In this document: positions 11,840 to 24,933 of the stretch, piece after piece
Numbering within the stretch: position 1 is the stretch's first letter
Layout: each line of letters begins with the position of its first letter
Assembly (NCBI GenBank): GCA_022496805.1
Contig: CM040085.1
Span: forward strand, 15,715,811 to 15,779,810
Origin: Pohlia nutans
Taxonomy: Eukaryota > Streptophyta > Bryopsida > Bryales > Mniaceae
Direction: 5' to 3'
DNA: 64,000 nucleotides
The notes under the pieces: generated by a model
What the model saw: only the letters and a program-made list of their open reading frames with translations
Databases searched by the model: none
What the model was told of the DNA's origin: nothing
Made by a program: the position numbers and the translations under genes

Positions 11840-14800
11840 TTAGTATCCAAAGACCTTGCAACAACACTGTAAATTCTGTGCACCCACTTTGTTAAGTGTC
11901 AGGCATTTTGAATACATACCGAGTACAGAGAGCACGGCAGCACTGCTATTGACAGGCTTCTTCGTCGCTTTCATCCGGTCTTTTGAATGAATCTTCTTCG
12001 CAGGGCTCTTTCGCAGATTCAGCTTTGCTTGTTGCAATTCACGGGAGAAACTTGTGGCAAATCCTCCGCTCACGACATCTCCATATTCTTGCTTGTGAAC
12101 ATTTGGTTTTGCTGCGCTGACAATACTGACAGTCTGCTCGTTCCAGACCATTATCTGAGGATAAGCTTCACAAAACTTGAGTAGAGCATCCTCAGATAGC
12201 AACCAACAATCGGTGAGATCAAGCTCCTGAAGAAGGGGAGGAGGCTTGTAATTTGCTAAACCATCATTCGTTATCACCGCGCCACCAATACCAAGGCACA
12301 CCAAGTTGGGGAGAGACGATGACTGTTGTAGACATTCATCTGAAGAATGTGGAACATGAAAACTTCAGCAGCTTAACCTTGATCATAATAAAAACAAATG
12401 AAACACCACAGATGCAGAAAGAAGCTAGAAATCGCCCTCCCTAGAAAGGCTCACTTAAAAAGGTGCCTCAATATCGATTCCAGTAAAGTTGAGGCACAAA
12501 AAGGGACTTAGAACAATCAACAATTAAGAAATAGGCAAGCACAGGAAAATACCTGACAAGGAAGTATTGTGAACGTTGAGATGTGAAAGTTGCGTGAGAT
12601 TCTTTAGTCCATGGAACGTTGCATCATTAACACCAGTATGCCGTATGTCGAGCCTTCTCAGGTTCTGAAGCTGCTCCAAATATGACAGCACTGAAATTTG
12701 TTCAGATCCGAACATCATCATGCTTCCTGCAACACAACACACTTGCAATCAGCCATAATGACACAAGAAAACATGTAAGCTAGACAATCTGTACATAATG
12801 ATAGATAATCAATATTGAAGAAATTCTGTACCTTTCACTTTGCTGCCACTGAGATTGAGAGATTGTAGTAAAGGGAAATGGACAAGAGATGTAAAAACAT
12901 TATCGTCCACATGGGTATGACTTAGGGAAAGCTGTTCCACATTTGGCACATGTCCTGCAATTGCTGACAAACCTTCAGACCCAACCTGTGTGTAACTGAG
13001 ATCAATCCACCTCAAAATTTTGCCAAATTCGCGGAACTTGAGCATGAGCCCATCAGTGAGTCCTGTTCCGCGTAAATCCAAAATCGACAGCTTTTGCATG
13101 CACGAGAGTGCATCCAGGTTGTTTACGTGCGACGATGCAAGATTCAACACATGCAAATTCCTTGTATTATAAGAAGAAATGGCATCGTTTAGATTGACGT
13201 CAGCTCCAGATAGGAAAAGCTCTGTCAAAGGGCTATCCGATAAAATCCCTTTTCCAAAGATCGATTCCACAGCACAGTTGCAGAGATTCAATGACACAAG
13301 TACGCTCATTTGTGGAATAACAGTGACCGCTGTCATCGCAAGGTTCAAATATTTCAAAAACTTGAAGGATGACAGACACCGTGCTCCACTGTTCGTGACT
13401 TTGCTGCCCCACAAGTCGAGATTCTCCAACAATGTAAGTGCCTGCATCCAAAGATCACCCGTGGCTTTGAAACAGACTCAATTCACGGCCAGAATCGGCC
13501 AAAATCCAGGAGATCACTAACACATGGCAATCTCCAATCTCTGGCATTAATCTGAACTAAAAATAGAAAGTGCACTTTAAACCTCGAAAATAATAATCGA
13601 CTCATTATAATTCTAAGTACACCTATAGCATGCATTATTGTACAGTCCAATAAAGTTGCGATTTGTTTTTCCTTCTCTCTCTTTGCTGGTCAAAAAACCA
13701 TATGACTACAAGTGAACGCTGTAACCTTCACTCAAAAGTAATTTCATGCCCTTAACACGATGGTGCAATTAGTTTTTCAATATCTAAATACAATATAGAG
13801 CAAACTTTCATCTTACACTAAATGTATCGTCCTAAAAGCTTCCAAATCCAAATGATTCCTTTGAAATCCCAGACATGGAAATGGACACTTTTGTCCATTT
13901 AAGCAGATATATCCCACAAAATGGTATTAGGAGAGCTAACCTGGAAAGAGAGCAGGTTCGCATCAGTAACTGGGCAGCCTCCTAAATCCAGGGATACAAG
14001 TGTTGTAAGCGCTGACAGGAGTGAGAGCCCTTTCGCTCCAACATTAGTTTCAGCTAATCCAAGCTTTCTTAGCCCCATCGAAGAGGCAATATGAAACACT
14101 GCTTCATCGCTAATCCTCTTGCATCGAGCCAGGTCCAATTCTTCCATGGCTTTCAAACCTAAATTCAGGAAGACATAACAAGAAGGAATTCAGCTCTGGT
14201 GTTGATCAACTGTTGGTGTTCCAAGATAAGCCAAATCTTGGGGCAAGACCTTCACTCTGAATATTAGTACAAACCCGTAAACAATACTCAAGAGCTGCAG
14301 CTTGAAAAAGAAAAGCAATATCCTGCAATTGTGGGACAAACAAAGCATCAAAGATCTGAATGACAGGAATTTAGGTCGATTAGTCCAAGTTCATATACCG
14401 TAAATAGATTTTCAACAAAAGAATGCATGCCTGTGAGTTGCCAGATCGCGTTATTTGTCAATGCTTTACAGTCTGTGGCACGAAGAGCTCGTAAGTGACG
14501 ACAACCGCCCAGATAAGCCATCCATTCCCCATCCACAGATGATTCTCCACTCACATCAACCTCTTGCATGCTTTGTTGAAACAATCTGTGCAACAACAGA
14601 GTGAGCAATAAGGATCTAATTACAACACAAAGAATTCACACACTGCAAACATGGCATTCCATTTCAGAGATTTTGATGTATGATCTCCCGACAAACAATG
14701 TATGGACCTTATCCCCTAATGTTTCCAGATTTCATGGTTTTAAATGACAAATTCAATCAATCATAATGTGACGGGACCAAATCCACATGGGACCAAATTT

Positions 14801-15128
14801 TGTATCCCCGAAATCAGTGAAGAACATTGCATGTGTTGATAAAAAAACAAATAAATTTGAACAGAAGGAAGTCTACATTAGACCTACTCAACATTGCTAA
14901 AAAAACAGGAGGCTGAATTCGGGCTTCTTGGTCATCTAGAGAAGAGAAATGTAACACATACTCAACAAGAGGTGCAGACAGCAAGTGAGCTCGCAGCAGG
15001 GAATGGAAAAGCTGGTGAGCAAGCTCAGAGGGCAACATCTCCAAAGTTCTGCGCTTCTGGCGCCAGGCCTTCACACTGGATTTGTCACGGCATGCTGAAC
15101 TAACACACAGCTCAACCAAACTGGCCAT
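11840..15128 (-). CDS. Leucine-rich-repeat protein, six exons, 607 aa
   Basis: Minus-strand exons are 15128-14962, 14585-14431, 14158-13941, 13441-12832, 12726-12553 and 12339-11840. They join in phase to 607 residues. The start MASLVELCVSSACRD and the following basic KAWRQKRRTLEMLPSELAHQL match, from memory, a plant LRR family represented by Arabidopsis At4g23840. The body is about 15 degenerate LRRs of the LxxLxLxxCxxITDxxL cysteine-containing type (for example LDLGGCPVTDANLLSF and LDLTDCWLLSEDALL). There is no signal peptide, membrane segment or kinase, so a cytosolic or nuclear protein-interaction role is likely. Intron 2 appears to start with GC, not GT (see findings). The C-terminus is less certain: a strong GTATGT donor at about 11924-11919 could splice to another terminal exon. 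In-frame codons upstream of the chosen ATG are open but are not family-like. Confidence 0.85.
14786..14911. repeat. Dispersed intronic repeat, copy 1
   Basis: This part of LRR intron 1 resembles 43598-43706 in IQD intron 4 in the same orientation. Shared phrases are AATCAGTG(A/G)AGAACAT, TTGATAAAAA and CTACTCAA(A/C)ATTGCT. It may be a decayed mobile element; ends and target duplication are not evident. Confidence 0.6.
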
Positions 15129-16669
15129 GGAGCTGACAGCAGGCTGCACTTTAAGAAGGCAGTGTGCATCCACAGCTACTCTGCACTCAACACTGCAAAC
15201 ACACAGCATGTTACAATCCTCTAATTTCAGAAAAGCACTCAAAAAGTTGTTCAAAGTTACACTTGTTGAAGTCCGCATAAAACAGCGAGTGACGACCATT
15301 ACCAAGATCTAGTTACGGCAGTGTAAGAGACGAAACCCACGAGTAGGAATGAGAAGAGAAAACTCAACGTTGAAATGCAAACCAATTGGTACGAGAGACT
15401 AGTCTGTACTTTAGGGTTTGTGTGTAGGCTGTCCTTTTTAGTCTTAAAAACATCTAAGTAAAAGTCGCCCCAGAACTTGGCTTTAAAGCAGGCAAAATTA
15501 GCGCTAACTAAAGGTTCGACGCTCTCTTCCTTAGAATGACAATTCTCCGTTTGAACCGAAGTTGCAAGGACGAAACGTACTGTACAAGCAACCCTTGCAT
15601 CTCAACACAAGGAATCCTGAATTCTGAATTCTGAATTGTTTCTGTGGACAAGGAATCCTGAATTCTCCACAATACGATTAGAGAATTAGCTCTACACGAG
15701 TCGGAAAGCTAGAATGCAGAAAATCGTTAAGGAACTGCACGAGAACTGACAGAGCAAAGAAAGAAGAATCGCAAACCTGCAAATCAAGGAGCAGGTCTGA
15801 CAGTCCTGCGGCAACATCACCACTAAGAAGAAAAAGCCAAACCCTAATCAAAGACCAGTCAACTCCGTCATCACCATATAAGTTAAAGTGACGAGCAAGA
15901 CAACTGAACTCCGTCGGTCACAAGCAACAGAAGAAGCGACACGAAGATCTTGTGAGTGGAGATTGGTAGTGGATCTAGGGCTCTAGGATTCCGCAATGGC
16001 CGCAAGCCCTAGCAACTCGCGATTTGGACAACACGAAAGGTAAACTAAGATACGTTTCGCGTTTGCGTTTTACAGTCCCAAAGTCAGTGAGGGATGGATG
16101 AAGATGATGAGAGGGAAAGTGGGCGGAAGACGGGGTTGCTCCGTTGCTTCATTCGCGGCATGAATACCATTGTGAACAGTGACTTTATCATACTAGGGTG
16201 TCGATCCTCATCACTCCAGCTCGACAGCCCCGCGCCCTTCGCTCATCTCCTCCTCGCCCTCCCGCACACAAACACCACCGTCACCAAGTCACAGTAGAGA
16301 GCCGCTTAGTTACTCATGATTTCAGTCGCCATCTCTTTTTTTCTTGCTCTCTCCTCTGCTTGAACTCCTCGCCTGTCGTTTGCTTTTTGCTGGTTACTGT
16401 TGCCCATTTCTTCTGCTAAGTTACACGGGATGCCGCACTGGTGGACTCCCTGTATTGAAGCTTACCCTATCAGGTCCCTGTTCTTTCTTTCTTTCTTTCT
16501 CTCCCTTCCGATCCCTTGCTTTGAATTTCTTCCTTGTCCTTGTTGATTTCGAGCCTATAGGCGAGGTCACTACTGCAATGGACGGGACGTTTCGATGAGT
16601 GTGAATGGCGGAGATCATCGTGTGGGTTGGCCGTGTTTGGGATTTTGATGAAAATTTGGTGGTTTTCAG
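15129..16669. other. Divergent intergenic region / putative shared promoter
   Basis: The LRR gene (-) and the Sel1-like gene (+) are transcribed away from each other here. The region includes the LRR 5' leader, a GAATTCT-rich direct repeat at 15612-15672, and a CT-rich tract with (CTTT)n at 16480-16502. A polypyrimidine tract ending TTTTCAG immediately before the Sel1-like ATG suggests a 5'-UTR intron there. No separate gene is supported. Confidence 0.5.
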
Positions 16670-16670
16670 G

Positions 16671-17913
16671 ATGCCTGATCGGAAGCCGGCGAAGGTGAAG
16701 TCCATAGATAGGTCGGCGGTGGATCCGGAATTTCCCAAAGCGATGCCATTGAAGGAGGTGGTGGCGAATTGTGAGCAACGGTGGTTTGAACAAACACTCA
16801 AGGCCGCCAAGAATGGGGATATCTCCAGTCAATGTCTGGTCGGGCAGATGTTCTGCTCCGGCTATGGTGTGCCTGCCAATGTGAAAAAGGTATTATGCTT
16901 CTTGTGAATCTTAGCTTTCGGGTCTCAGGAAATTCATGGATTGCTCCTTCGGGAAGTTCATAAATTTTCGACATACGAATGGGTTTGTTTATGAAAACTG
17001 AACTCTGCAGATTTGGTACTGTTGTTATTTCATCCGGAGTGACAATTGATTACTTGCAGGGTAAGTTCTGGCTTCAAAAGGCAGCCGAGCTGGACATGGA
17101 AGCGCGCAGTCTCTTAGCCTCCCTGTCAGGTGTGTTCGATTGACTTATTTTTCTCTTTCTATGGCAGAGATCGATCAGAGTTCGTGTTTGACATGAGTGA
17201 ATGAGATTCAAGCTTCGATACCCGAAACTTTGAAGCTCTGACAGTCACCTTGTGAAAAAAATTTAACTAGCTTTTCACAAATATCAATAAGCACATACTC
17301 TTTTTAGTGGCTTTGTGTTAGAAGTAGCTTTACAAAAATGGTGAAAATTCTCCTTAGGTCGTTGGAACGCTCTAGAAGAACTTGATACTGAATTTTCTAA
17401 CCCCAAAACTTTGAATCTCTGTGAAGAGAAGAGAAAAAGTTCAACTAGCTTTTCACAAGTAACAATAAACACAAACTCTTTAGTGCTAGTCCAAGACCTT
17501 CAAAAAGCAGATTCCAATTTTGTCGGAATCCCAACCTAGGACGTTGGAAGTCTCTAGAAGAATTGGCAAGGGTGGTGCTATTTAACAATCCACTGTTGAT
17601 GACACACTTATTGGAAAAACTGTGAGATAGTTGGCCGTTGAGTGGAATGCTTAGAAAGGAGTTTAAACCGTTTACCTTTCTCATCGTATGTTTGTGCTGT
17701 CATTCACAGTGGGCAGATCAGTGGAGTCTTACATGGAGGAACCTGAAGTTAGTTAAATTTGCCAACGTGCACAATTATGATCTCAAAGGAGAATCATGAA
17801 TTTCCTGACTTGGTAGGCGTGGTTTTGGTGCTGCATTCAAGACGACTGCGTTTCTGTTGCCATCCACAGGCCCGGAGAAATATAACCAGGCTACGGCTAT
17901 GGAGGAGTTCTGA
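16671..17913 (+). CDS. Short Sel1-like repeat protein, three exons, 110 aa
   Basis: Exons 16671-16889, 17060-17129 and 17870-17913 join in phase and end in TGA. The start MPDRKPAKVKSIDRS is chosen because an acceptor (TTTTCAG) lies one base before the ATG, making upstream codons leader. Residues 24-40 (AMPLKEVVANCEQRWFE) and the Sel1/TPR-like hairpin at 44-86 (AAKNGDISSQCLVGQMF, CSGYGVPANVKKGKFWLQKA) match a short plant family with one Sel1-like repeat. The tail GPEKYNQATAMEEF comes from the last short exon and is the least certain part. Sel1-like repeats are alpha-alpha protein-interaction modules; the function of this small family is not established to my knowledge. The last intron is long (740 bp) and AT-rich compared with the first (170 bp). 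Confidence 0.75.
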
Positions 17914-18665
17914 AAGCAATCCTAATGTGGAGCTTTGCAGGCTTTTGCGTTTTTTGTCACTGCTATGCATTGACAGGGCCAATTGAAGGCTGTGTGCAAA
18001 GAACAGGGCCACAATGAACAGATTGATACCGCAAGAACTTGGAGCGAGGTTTGAGATTTTCAACTGGCCAAGTTAAGAGTGCTTTTGGTGCAGGATCTGT
18101 TGACTACAAGATGAATCTTGTGAAGGTGTTGTCGGTTTTATTGCAGTTTTTAGTTCGGGCCTTGACATTGATGGTGATCCTCATCGACATAGGCAGGTAC
18201 AGATTGTTCTTATTACCGACACTAGTGAGATTCCTACTTTTGGCCTAGCTTGTGAAGAGGATATCGTTTGGCCCCTCCTTGTATATTATATTTTATGTAG
18301 ATGAAGGTTACACTGGATAGTCCCGCAGTTTTTAGTATCAGTCAATAAGTAAAAATGTTTCTTTATTGTGAATAAAAATGTGTCCGCTTGATGACTCGTT
18401 GCACTTTGACTTGACCAACTCGTGACGTGATGCATTTGGACTCTACATAGTTTCTGGAAATCGATGAGTCATCTCAGTTTTGAGGTTCCGTATTGTTTCA
18501 ATATAATGACATGGCAAAAAGAGAGTTAATTTAGGAACTTGTAGAGAAAGTAAAGTTTTCAAGGATTTTGCTTGGAAGTTTAGAAGTTGAGGAGCTTCTC
18601 ACTTTTTGTGCTTAAGAATTTTCTCTTTTTGGCAACCACAGCCTTCGAATCCACTTCACTAAATG

Positions 18666-18965
18666 GCGTATTTTGTGTCCTGGGACACTATTTCTAAACC
18701 CGGACATTATTTAATTTTATGAAGATATAGTGTCCTCGTAAGAAAAGAAAATGAATGTAGTGTTCCAATGACATATGGCAACTTTATAATAAATATGGCA
18801 TGCCACCTCATGTCACTCTCATTACCTGGAAAGAACATGGCACTCTCAATGAAAGTGAGAATGACAAGTGGCAAACTCCTATGTACTGTCAAAGGACACT
18901 ATTTCTCTTCACCTTTGAACGAATTGTGGTAAAAGACATCAATTCTCTTCGGACACTAAATACAT
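18666..18965. mobile_element. MITE with GTATTTAGTGTCC-type termini
   Basis: The left end reads GTATTTTGTGTCC, and the right end read inward is GTATTTAGTGTCC. The first about 230 bp match 60034-60263 at high identity (shared GGACACTATTTCTAAACC-type text and ATGACATATGGCAACTTTAT). A short terminal-like fragment of the family also lies at about 24313-24340. Confidence 0.7.
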
Positions 18966-21900
18966 CTTTCCGTGTTGTTAACATAGTTTCCACCGCTATG
19001 GTCCATCAAACTATGGTAGAGATTTAAGAAACTTTGTTGTACAAGTATCCAAACTATCCTTCAAGGGTGAGGGAGAGACATGTCGGTTTTTCCTAAGCAC
19101 TTAGTGATATAATATGGTTTACCTTTAAAAAGAAGCATTATGCGTAGAATTTGCTTTTATAGGTCCAAGATGCCTAGATAGTTGAGCTATGTTTATAAGA
19201 TGCTTCGTTCATACAATCTACACAATATTGTTATTTTTATTAGATTATTTTATACTACTAAATTGTGTAGATGATCACAAAATTATGCCACATTTCATCC
19301 ATATAGATGATTACATGTTCATTCAAATAGCAATTTTTTGGAAATTTCAACATCATCCGCACCCAACAATCTAAGTTTAGTTGGCCCCATGACGTCAAAA
19401 TTTGCAAGGAGAAATTGTGTTGTTGCATTTCAATGCATTTGCATGGGATTTTTCTTTTGCCATTGCAATATATCATATATTTACATATGCTATATTATTC
19501 GTTATCATATATCTACATATTCCCAAGATATTATCTGTCAAATTACAATGTAAAACTAAGAATTTTTGAGATCACCAAACTAGTACTTAAAACTTTTTAA
19601 CCTCTAAGTGTCCAATGCTATAACTATGGGATTAGACTTCAATGTTTCTCTTCATTTTGGCCATTGTAAATAAATCAAAATTAACCTTTTGTATTTTTAG
19701 ATGTAAATCCATATGTTTTATGTAGTGTACAACATATTTTATTATATATGTATTAATGAAATTGAGATTGTTGTGAATTTTTGAAGATTTAAGCTAAAGA
19801 AACTTTATTTTATCAATTACAAAATATGTTCCAAAAATCTCAAAATTTTACACAAAGTGTACATTTTCATGAAGAAATCCAAATTCACAACTATGGAAAA
19901 ATATCATTTTTATATTTGAAACCTTGATATGATAACCTTCTACTTTGTTGTAATAGTAGTAGTATATACTCAATTTGCAATTACAACAAGTCTCTTGATC
20001 ATACTTTAAGAATTTTCAAAAAATTTAAGGTAGATTCAAAACAACAGTTCAATTTCTAATTTTAAAATGGCATAGATAGAAAGAAATAAAAAATAGACTC
20101 ATGCAATAACATATGTGGGCCCCACATCCAACGTTTATCAACGTCTCAAATTTCTTGGTTGTTTAGAACAAAAAACTACCTCCATATATCTTTTCCAAAA
20201 CAATGATAAAATCTTCATCTTTTTATTTTATTTTGTGGAACATGCAACTTTAAGATCTCTTAGTTAACATAATAAAGTGTATCCATTAGAGTTGAGAGTA
20301 AAAAGTAATGCTTGAATGAAATTCAAAAATAAGTTTTTACAATCCTTTTCAAATTTGAAGTATTATTTTTCAAACTTTTTATTAAAAGTATGTATATCCT
20401 AAAATGTGTGCAAAAAAACGTTGTGTTGAAGATATAAGTTGACAATATATGAAAAATAAATCCAAAAATAAATAATTTGTGCTCAATATTTAATAAAGTA
20501 TATTAAATGGAAACATACAAAATAAAAGGAAATAGTCCAATGATAATAACTCAAAAAATTAATATAGAATTGAAAAATGTCAATTCCATGGTGAGAATGT
20601 TGAGTAGGCCATTTGCACCATTTGTATTTTTTATTTTATTTAAAAATATATTGGAAACTTAGTTCAGAAAAGAACTTCAAATTTTTATTTTTGAAATAAA
20701 ATGCCATAATTGCCCAAAAAAAAAAAGTTCATCAATTTGTCTCAAAAATCATATTAGAATGATCCAAAAAGCTTCCCATGTATACATAAAATATTTTCAA
20801 TAGATCCCAAAATTTCCAATTCTTTTTGTAAAGAAAAAAGAAAGTTTGCCATGATTGATTGGAATGTTAGAGTTTAGAGCAAAGAGAAAAAACCTTGTAA
20901 CTTTTGTAAAAGTTATCAGAAGCACACAAAACAAAACTTGATGCAAAGATTATGATGATTAAGAGTTACATTGAGAATGTCAAAAAAATCACAAATCCAA
21001 AGTCACTATGTACCAAAATTCATTTTCTGGTGTAGGGCATTAATTAATTAGTGCTCGGCGTGCTGGGAAGTAATAAGTGGCATCACCTGAAAGGGGTTCG
21101 TGGCATCACGTGGAAGCTTCATGAAGTTCATCAAGTCGGACCTTCCTTCTCTAAACAACCCTAATTGACGCATGGAGCTTGCGCGCTTTCATGTTGCGGA
21201 GCTTTGCACGAAAATGACTTGCGATCCGGCATTCCTCAGTAGCAAATTGTGTTTGGCCTTTGGTTGTTATGACGAAGAAGATCCATTCTGTATGGAACAG
21301 TTTCAAATACTTTCATAATGGCGTTCATGCGATTCTCCAACGAGCTTCTGTTGGATCAACAAGGGCTCCTAGTGCTCCTCTTACAGCTGTTGATCAACTA
21401 TTCATGTAGAATGTTTAGATATTTAGAATATTTTGTTTGGGGCAAGTCAAATTCTTTTTGATTCTACAACGCTGTCGCATTAGGCGCAATTGATTGATTG
21501 CACACTTGTTGCTGTGATTGATCAGATTCTTTGTATTTTTTACATCTCAATCGATGGTTAGGGTTCCGCAGTTTGTTAATTGCAAGAAGAATGTCGAAGA
21601 AAAAGTTTTATTAGTTCTAGAGTTTGCAATGGCTCCACGCTGGTGAGTTTGCTTACGAGCCCGTTTTTAGATCACCGTGAGGTATGGAGGAGTAGAGGGT
21701 GTGAAGCGGAGGAGAATAGGTGAATCAGGTGCGGAGGAATCATAAAATTCTAGAGCTACAAGTTCTAGATGGACAACTCTTGGAGCATCTAAAACAAGAG
21801 CATTCTCTTTTCGTCGATTTTCTAAGATTTATGCAAAAATCAACACACTAAAGGTAGAGGATATTGTTTGCTAAGCATTTCTAAGCACGTATGAGTATGC

Positions 21901-22837
21901 TTTCATTGGGAGATTAGCAGAAAGTTATGCAGAGACCTTTGTTGAGATTTTTTTAATTTTTATTACTATGTATATTATTGCACTATTTGAAGATCTGCTT
22001 TCTCTCACGTTTACAATAGTTTGGGGTTTGAAGTTCTACACCAACAATAACCATGATTTGGTTGATCCAGGAGTATCTTTGAAACCCATACCGGGTATGT
22101 CATAGACACCCTAAGAGCTGACATTGCAATGTGCAGCTCCCACCTGTACCCCTTCTGGAGTTAACACATGGACTCAATTAATTGATTCAACTATGTGATT
22201 AATTAATTAATTGTGAAACTCAATCTATCACACTATGCACCAAAATGACAACCTAGAGTTTGCCCGAAAACACAACAGTAAACCCGTTTTGGGCTTTAAG
22301 AAGCTTTAGAGGTTAATTTTATCAAGTTCCAACTATTTGGTTCATTTAGCCACATCATTTAGGATTTAACCATTCCATTTCAAACTGGCAATTTTTGTCG
22401 AGGAAAAACTAGAGTCTCCAAACTTTGTTTTGGGAACTTGTAGAAATGTTACATTTAGCCAAATACCAAATGAAACCTTGAACATAATTTCTTATCCCCT
22501 TACACTAGTAGAGACACCGCCCAAGTAAACTAGCGAAAAGACCCAACGAGAAGACCCAACAAGAAGACCCCACACAACGAACTAAATTAGTTTTGGGTTT
22601 TTTTGTTCACACTTTTCTAGTCTATGTGGATGGTGTTCCTACTAGTGTTAGCTTACAAAGTATTTTTTTAATTCATTTATTTCAATTTGACATATGTGTC
22701 CCTTGTAAGTAGAAATTAATTTTCTCAGGCTGTGGGAGAAAACTACAGCACATGGGAAACATCATTTCACACTTGGAGTCCCATGAAATTTCCAAAACTT
22801 ACCCAAAACAAATTGAAATTTTTACCACATACACAAG

Positions 22838-23210
22838 TATACCCATTATCTTATTTCCCATGAGAGTCACAATTAGTCTAAGTTTTTTTACAAATCCCTT
22901 GGACTAATTCTGGTATGTACAGTACTATTCAAATTAGTTTGAGAATATAATAATAAAACATTATTATTTTATTTTACTTTATTTTTCAAATATCTAAAAA
23001 TAGAAATGACAATATATTTTATTCATGTTTGGCATAGTAAATTCATAGTAATTTGGATAATTGGTTTTAGTATAAACCACATTATACATGCATTACCACA
23101 ATTACTAAGGGTTATCTCAATTACTCCAATTTGGACTTTCTTCTAATTCAACAATTAGTCGGAGTTTTCATTGTTAGTTTGAGTTGAACTAAAGATGATA
23201 ATGGGTGTAG
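22838..23210. mobile_element. MITE with ACACCCATTATCATC termini, copy 1
   Basis: The termini are ATACCCATTATCTTA (left) and, read inward, CTACACCCATTATCATCTTT (right). It is related to 26402-26750, which has the same type of ends and interior words such as TTGGACTAAT. The left end is more diverged. Confidence 0.6.
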
Positions 23211-23219
23211 TGACCAGGC

Positions 23220-23428
23220 ATATACCGTACCTAGACAATAGGATTGGTAGGTCATGTCGAATAATTTTATTTTGTTTCCCAAATGATGCGAATATTCTTC
23301 AAGATTATATAAATATTCTCATAGATTCCTTTTTCACCATAGAAAATATAACCGTTTTGAAAAAGTAATTTCCTTTGGGCTTCTCTTTGTAGAATTGTTT
23401 TTTGCCGACCCCTGATGACCGGGTATGG
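23220..23428. mobile_element. MITE with ACCGTAC...GGTCGGCA termini, copy 1
   Basis: The left terminus contains ATACCGTACC. The right terminus, read inward, is ATACCATACCCGG followed by GGGGTCGGCA. Both resemble the clearer element at 58208-58497, and the subterminal word CATGTCGAATAATT is shared. Confidence 0.5.
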
Positions 23429-24035
23429 TATCATAACAAAATTCACTCAAATTTTGTTTTTTTAACTCTGATCGCGTGGGGTTTGACTGTTGGTCCCTTT
23501 ACACCAAGAAGCTCCAGCACTTGCGTTGCGTTCCTGGAATGCTGCAAGGTAAATTTCAAAAATAATATACAATTGTATGCGATGTCTCTTCTTGCTTTTG
23601 GCCAACGCATATACATTGGTGGAGCGCAAATTCTTGTGGCACCCAAAATACGTTAGAGCAGCTTCTTGCATGCGCTAGGTTTTTTTTTTTTAAATTACAA
23701 GAGCACACTGGAGCTACCACAAACTTACTTGATGAACGCAGATTCTCTGCCGCACTCGCGTTCGGTGACTGGTGTGAATGGGCCATGTGAAAAAGATAGA
23801 ATATACTGTAGTTGAAAGACCGTTTAGCAGCAGACCATTTTCCGCATATTACCACCCCCAATAAAACTGAAGAGGTAAAACCAACAACCACACTAGGACA
23901 GTAATTTATTGCAGGCTGAAGATGCTTTCGGATAATAAAAGAACACGTCAATAATGTCTTCGGTTACAGTAACTAAACAAAATCCCTTATTTTAGGTATT
24001 GTTTTCCATGTTATTACTGTAGGCCAAAGTAATTC

Positions 24036-24240
24036 TACCGTACTCGGTCGTTAGGGTCGGTAAAACATAATTATAAAAAGAGAAGCCCAAATGTTTGGGA
24101 TTTTATTTTATTTTTTAAATTTTCTATTTTCTGTGGTGGAAAAAAGAATATCATAAAACATTTATAGATTATTCATATTATTTGAAAAAAAACTAATTAT
24201 TTGGCATGGCATGCCGTTCCTAATGTTTGGGTATGGTGAT
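24036..24240. mobile_element. MITE with ACCGTAC...GGTCGGTA terminus, copy 2
   Basis: The left end reads TACCGTACTCGG then TTAGGGTCGGTA. The right side is marked by GGGTATGGT, as in copy 1. The boundary is poorly defined. Confidence 0.4.
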
Positions 24241-24559
24241 AATATTTTTTACCTTTTGTTATAAATTTGAATCAAAAGTATGCCATACAACTCACTCAAA
24301 ACAAAATGGACGACACTAAATACGCCATTTAGTGTACCCGTCTAACCCCTAACTGCCTGAGCATCCTATTTTTGGACGATGTACAAAATCTATGTACAAT
24401 TTTTTGTTTGTGGTGATGTTTTTCATCCATTGGTATTTTGACATAACTTTTTCAGGTAATTACTGGCATGTAAGTGAAGTCCGATTAGGAAAAAAATCAA
24501 AATTGAATTTGCTAGGTCCTTTCATTCCATGTGAGCTTTCATGTCGACAAAAAAGTAAT

Positions 24560-24933
24560 TTAACCCTTAAACGTCAAGAGGGCCTGGGCGGGGCAGCCCG
24601 GAAGGCATCTAAATTTTTGGAGGCAAAAAAAACGAAAAAAATGAGAAAACGGCTCTGCTGGCCAGCAGTGTTGCGGCAATGTAGCACTGCTGCACTTTTC
24701 AAAAAACGACCTCTATTGCCCAACCTCAACTCCTGTTCATTTAGATAACTTTAATTGTTTGTCAATGACTCCACAATCTCCCAAATGAAGCGCAAATTTG
24801 CAATCTAGATCGCTTTTTCAGTAGCTTTCCAACACACCAATCCTCGCTTGATTTGGTTAAGAAAATCTACTTTTTTCCTCAATTATTCCTTTATAACAAG
24901 CCCGTGGGGCTTGCTTTGACGTTTAAGGGATAA
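24560..24933. mobile_element. piggyBac-like MITE (374 bp)
   Basis: The left end is TTAACCCTTAAACGTCAA. The right end read inward is TTATCCCTTAAACGTCAA, where the TTAA has one change. The interior is homologous end to end with 39339-39704 in inverted orientation (shared GAGGGCCTGGGCGGGGCAGC). Confidence 0.88.

Larger units (their letters stand above)
17914..24559. other. AT-rich gene desert, first part
   Basis: No gene is supported in this region. It holds repeats and MITEs listed separately (18666-18965, 22838-23210, 23220-23428, 24036-24240). The patch 21040-21420 is GC-richer than its surroundings and carries a short 48-codon frame, but I see no domain. From 19600 to 21000 the sequence is very AT-rich and I see no structure in it. 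Confidence 0.6.

Noticed and set aside
13179..13520. Plus-strand frame within the LRR gene
   Set aside because: It is antisense to exon 4 of the LRR gene, whose minus-strand translation shows clear repeats.
24392..24748. Open frame inside the 24560 MITE that is also seen in reverse at 39516-39710
   Set aside because: The apparent conservation is simply because both are copies of the same non-coding MITE. No transposase motif is present.
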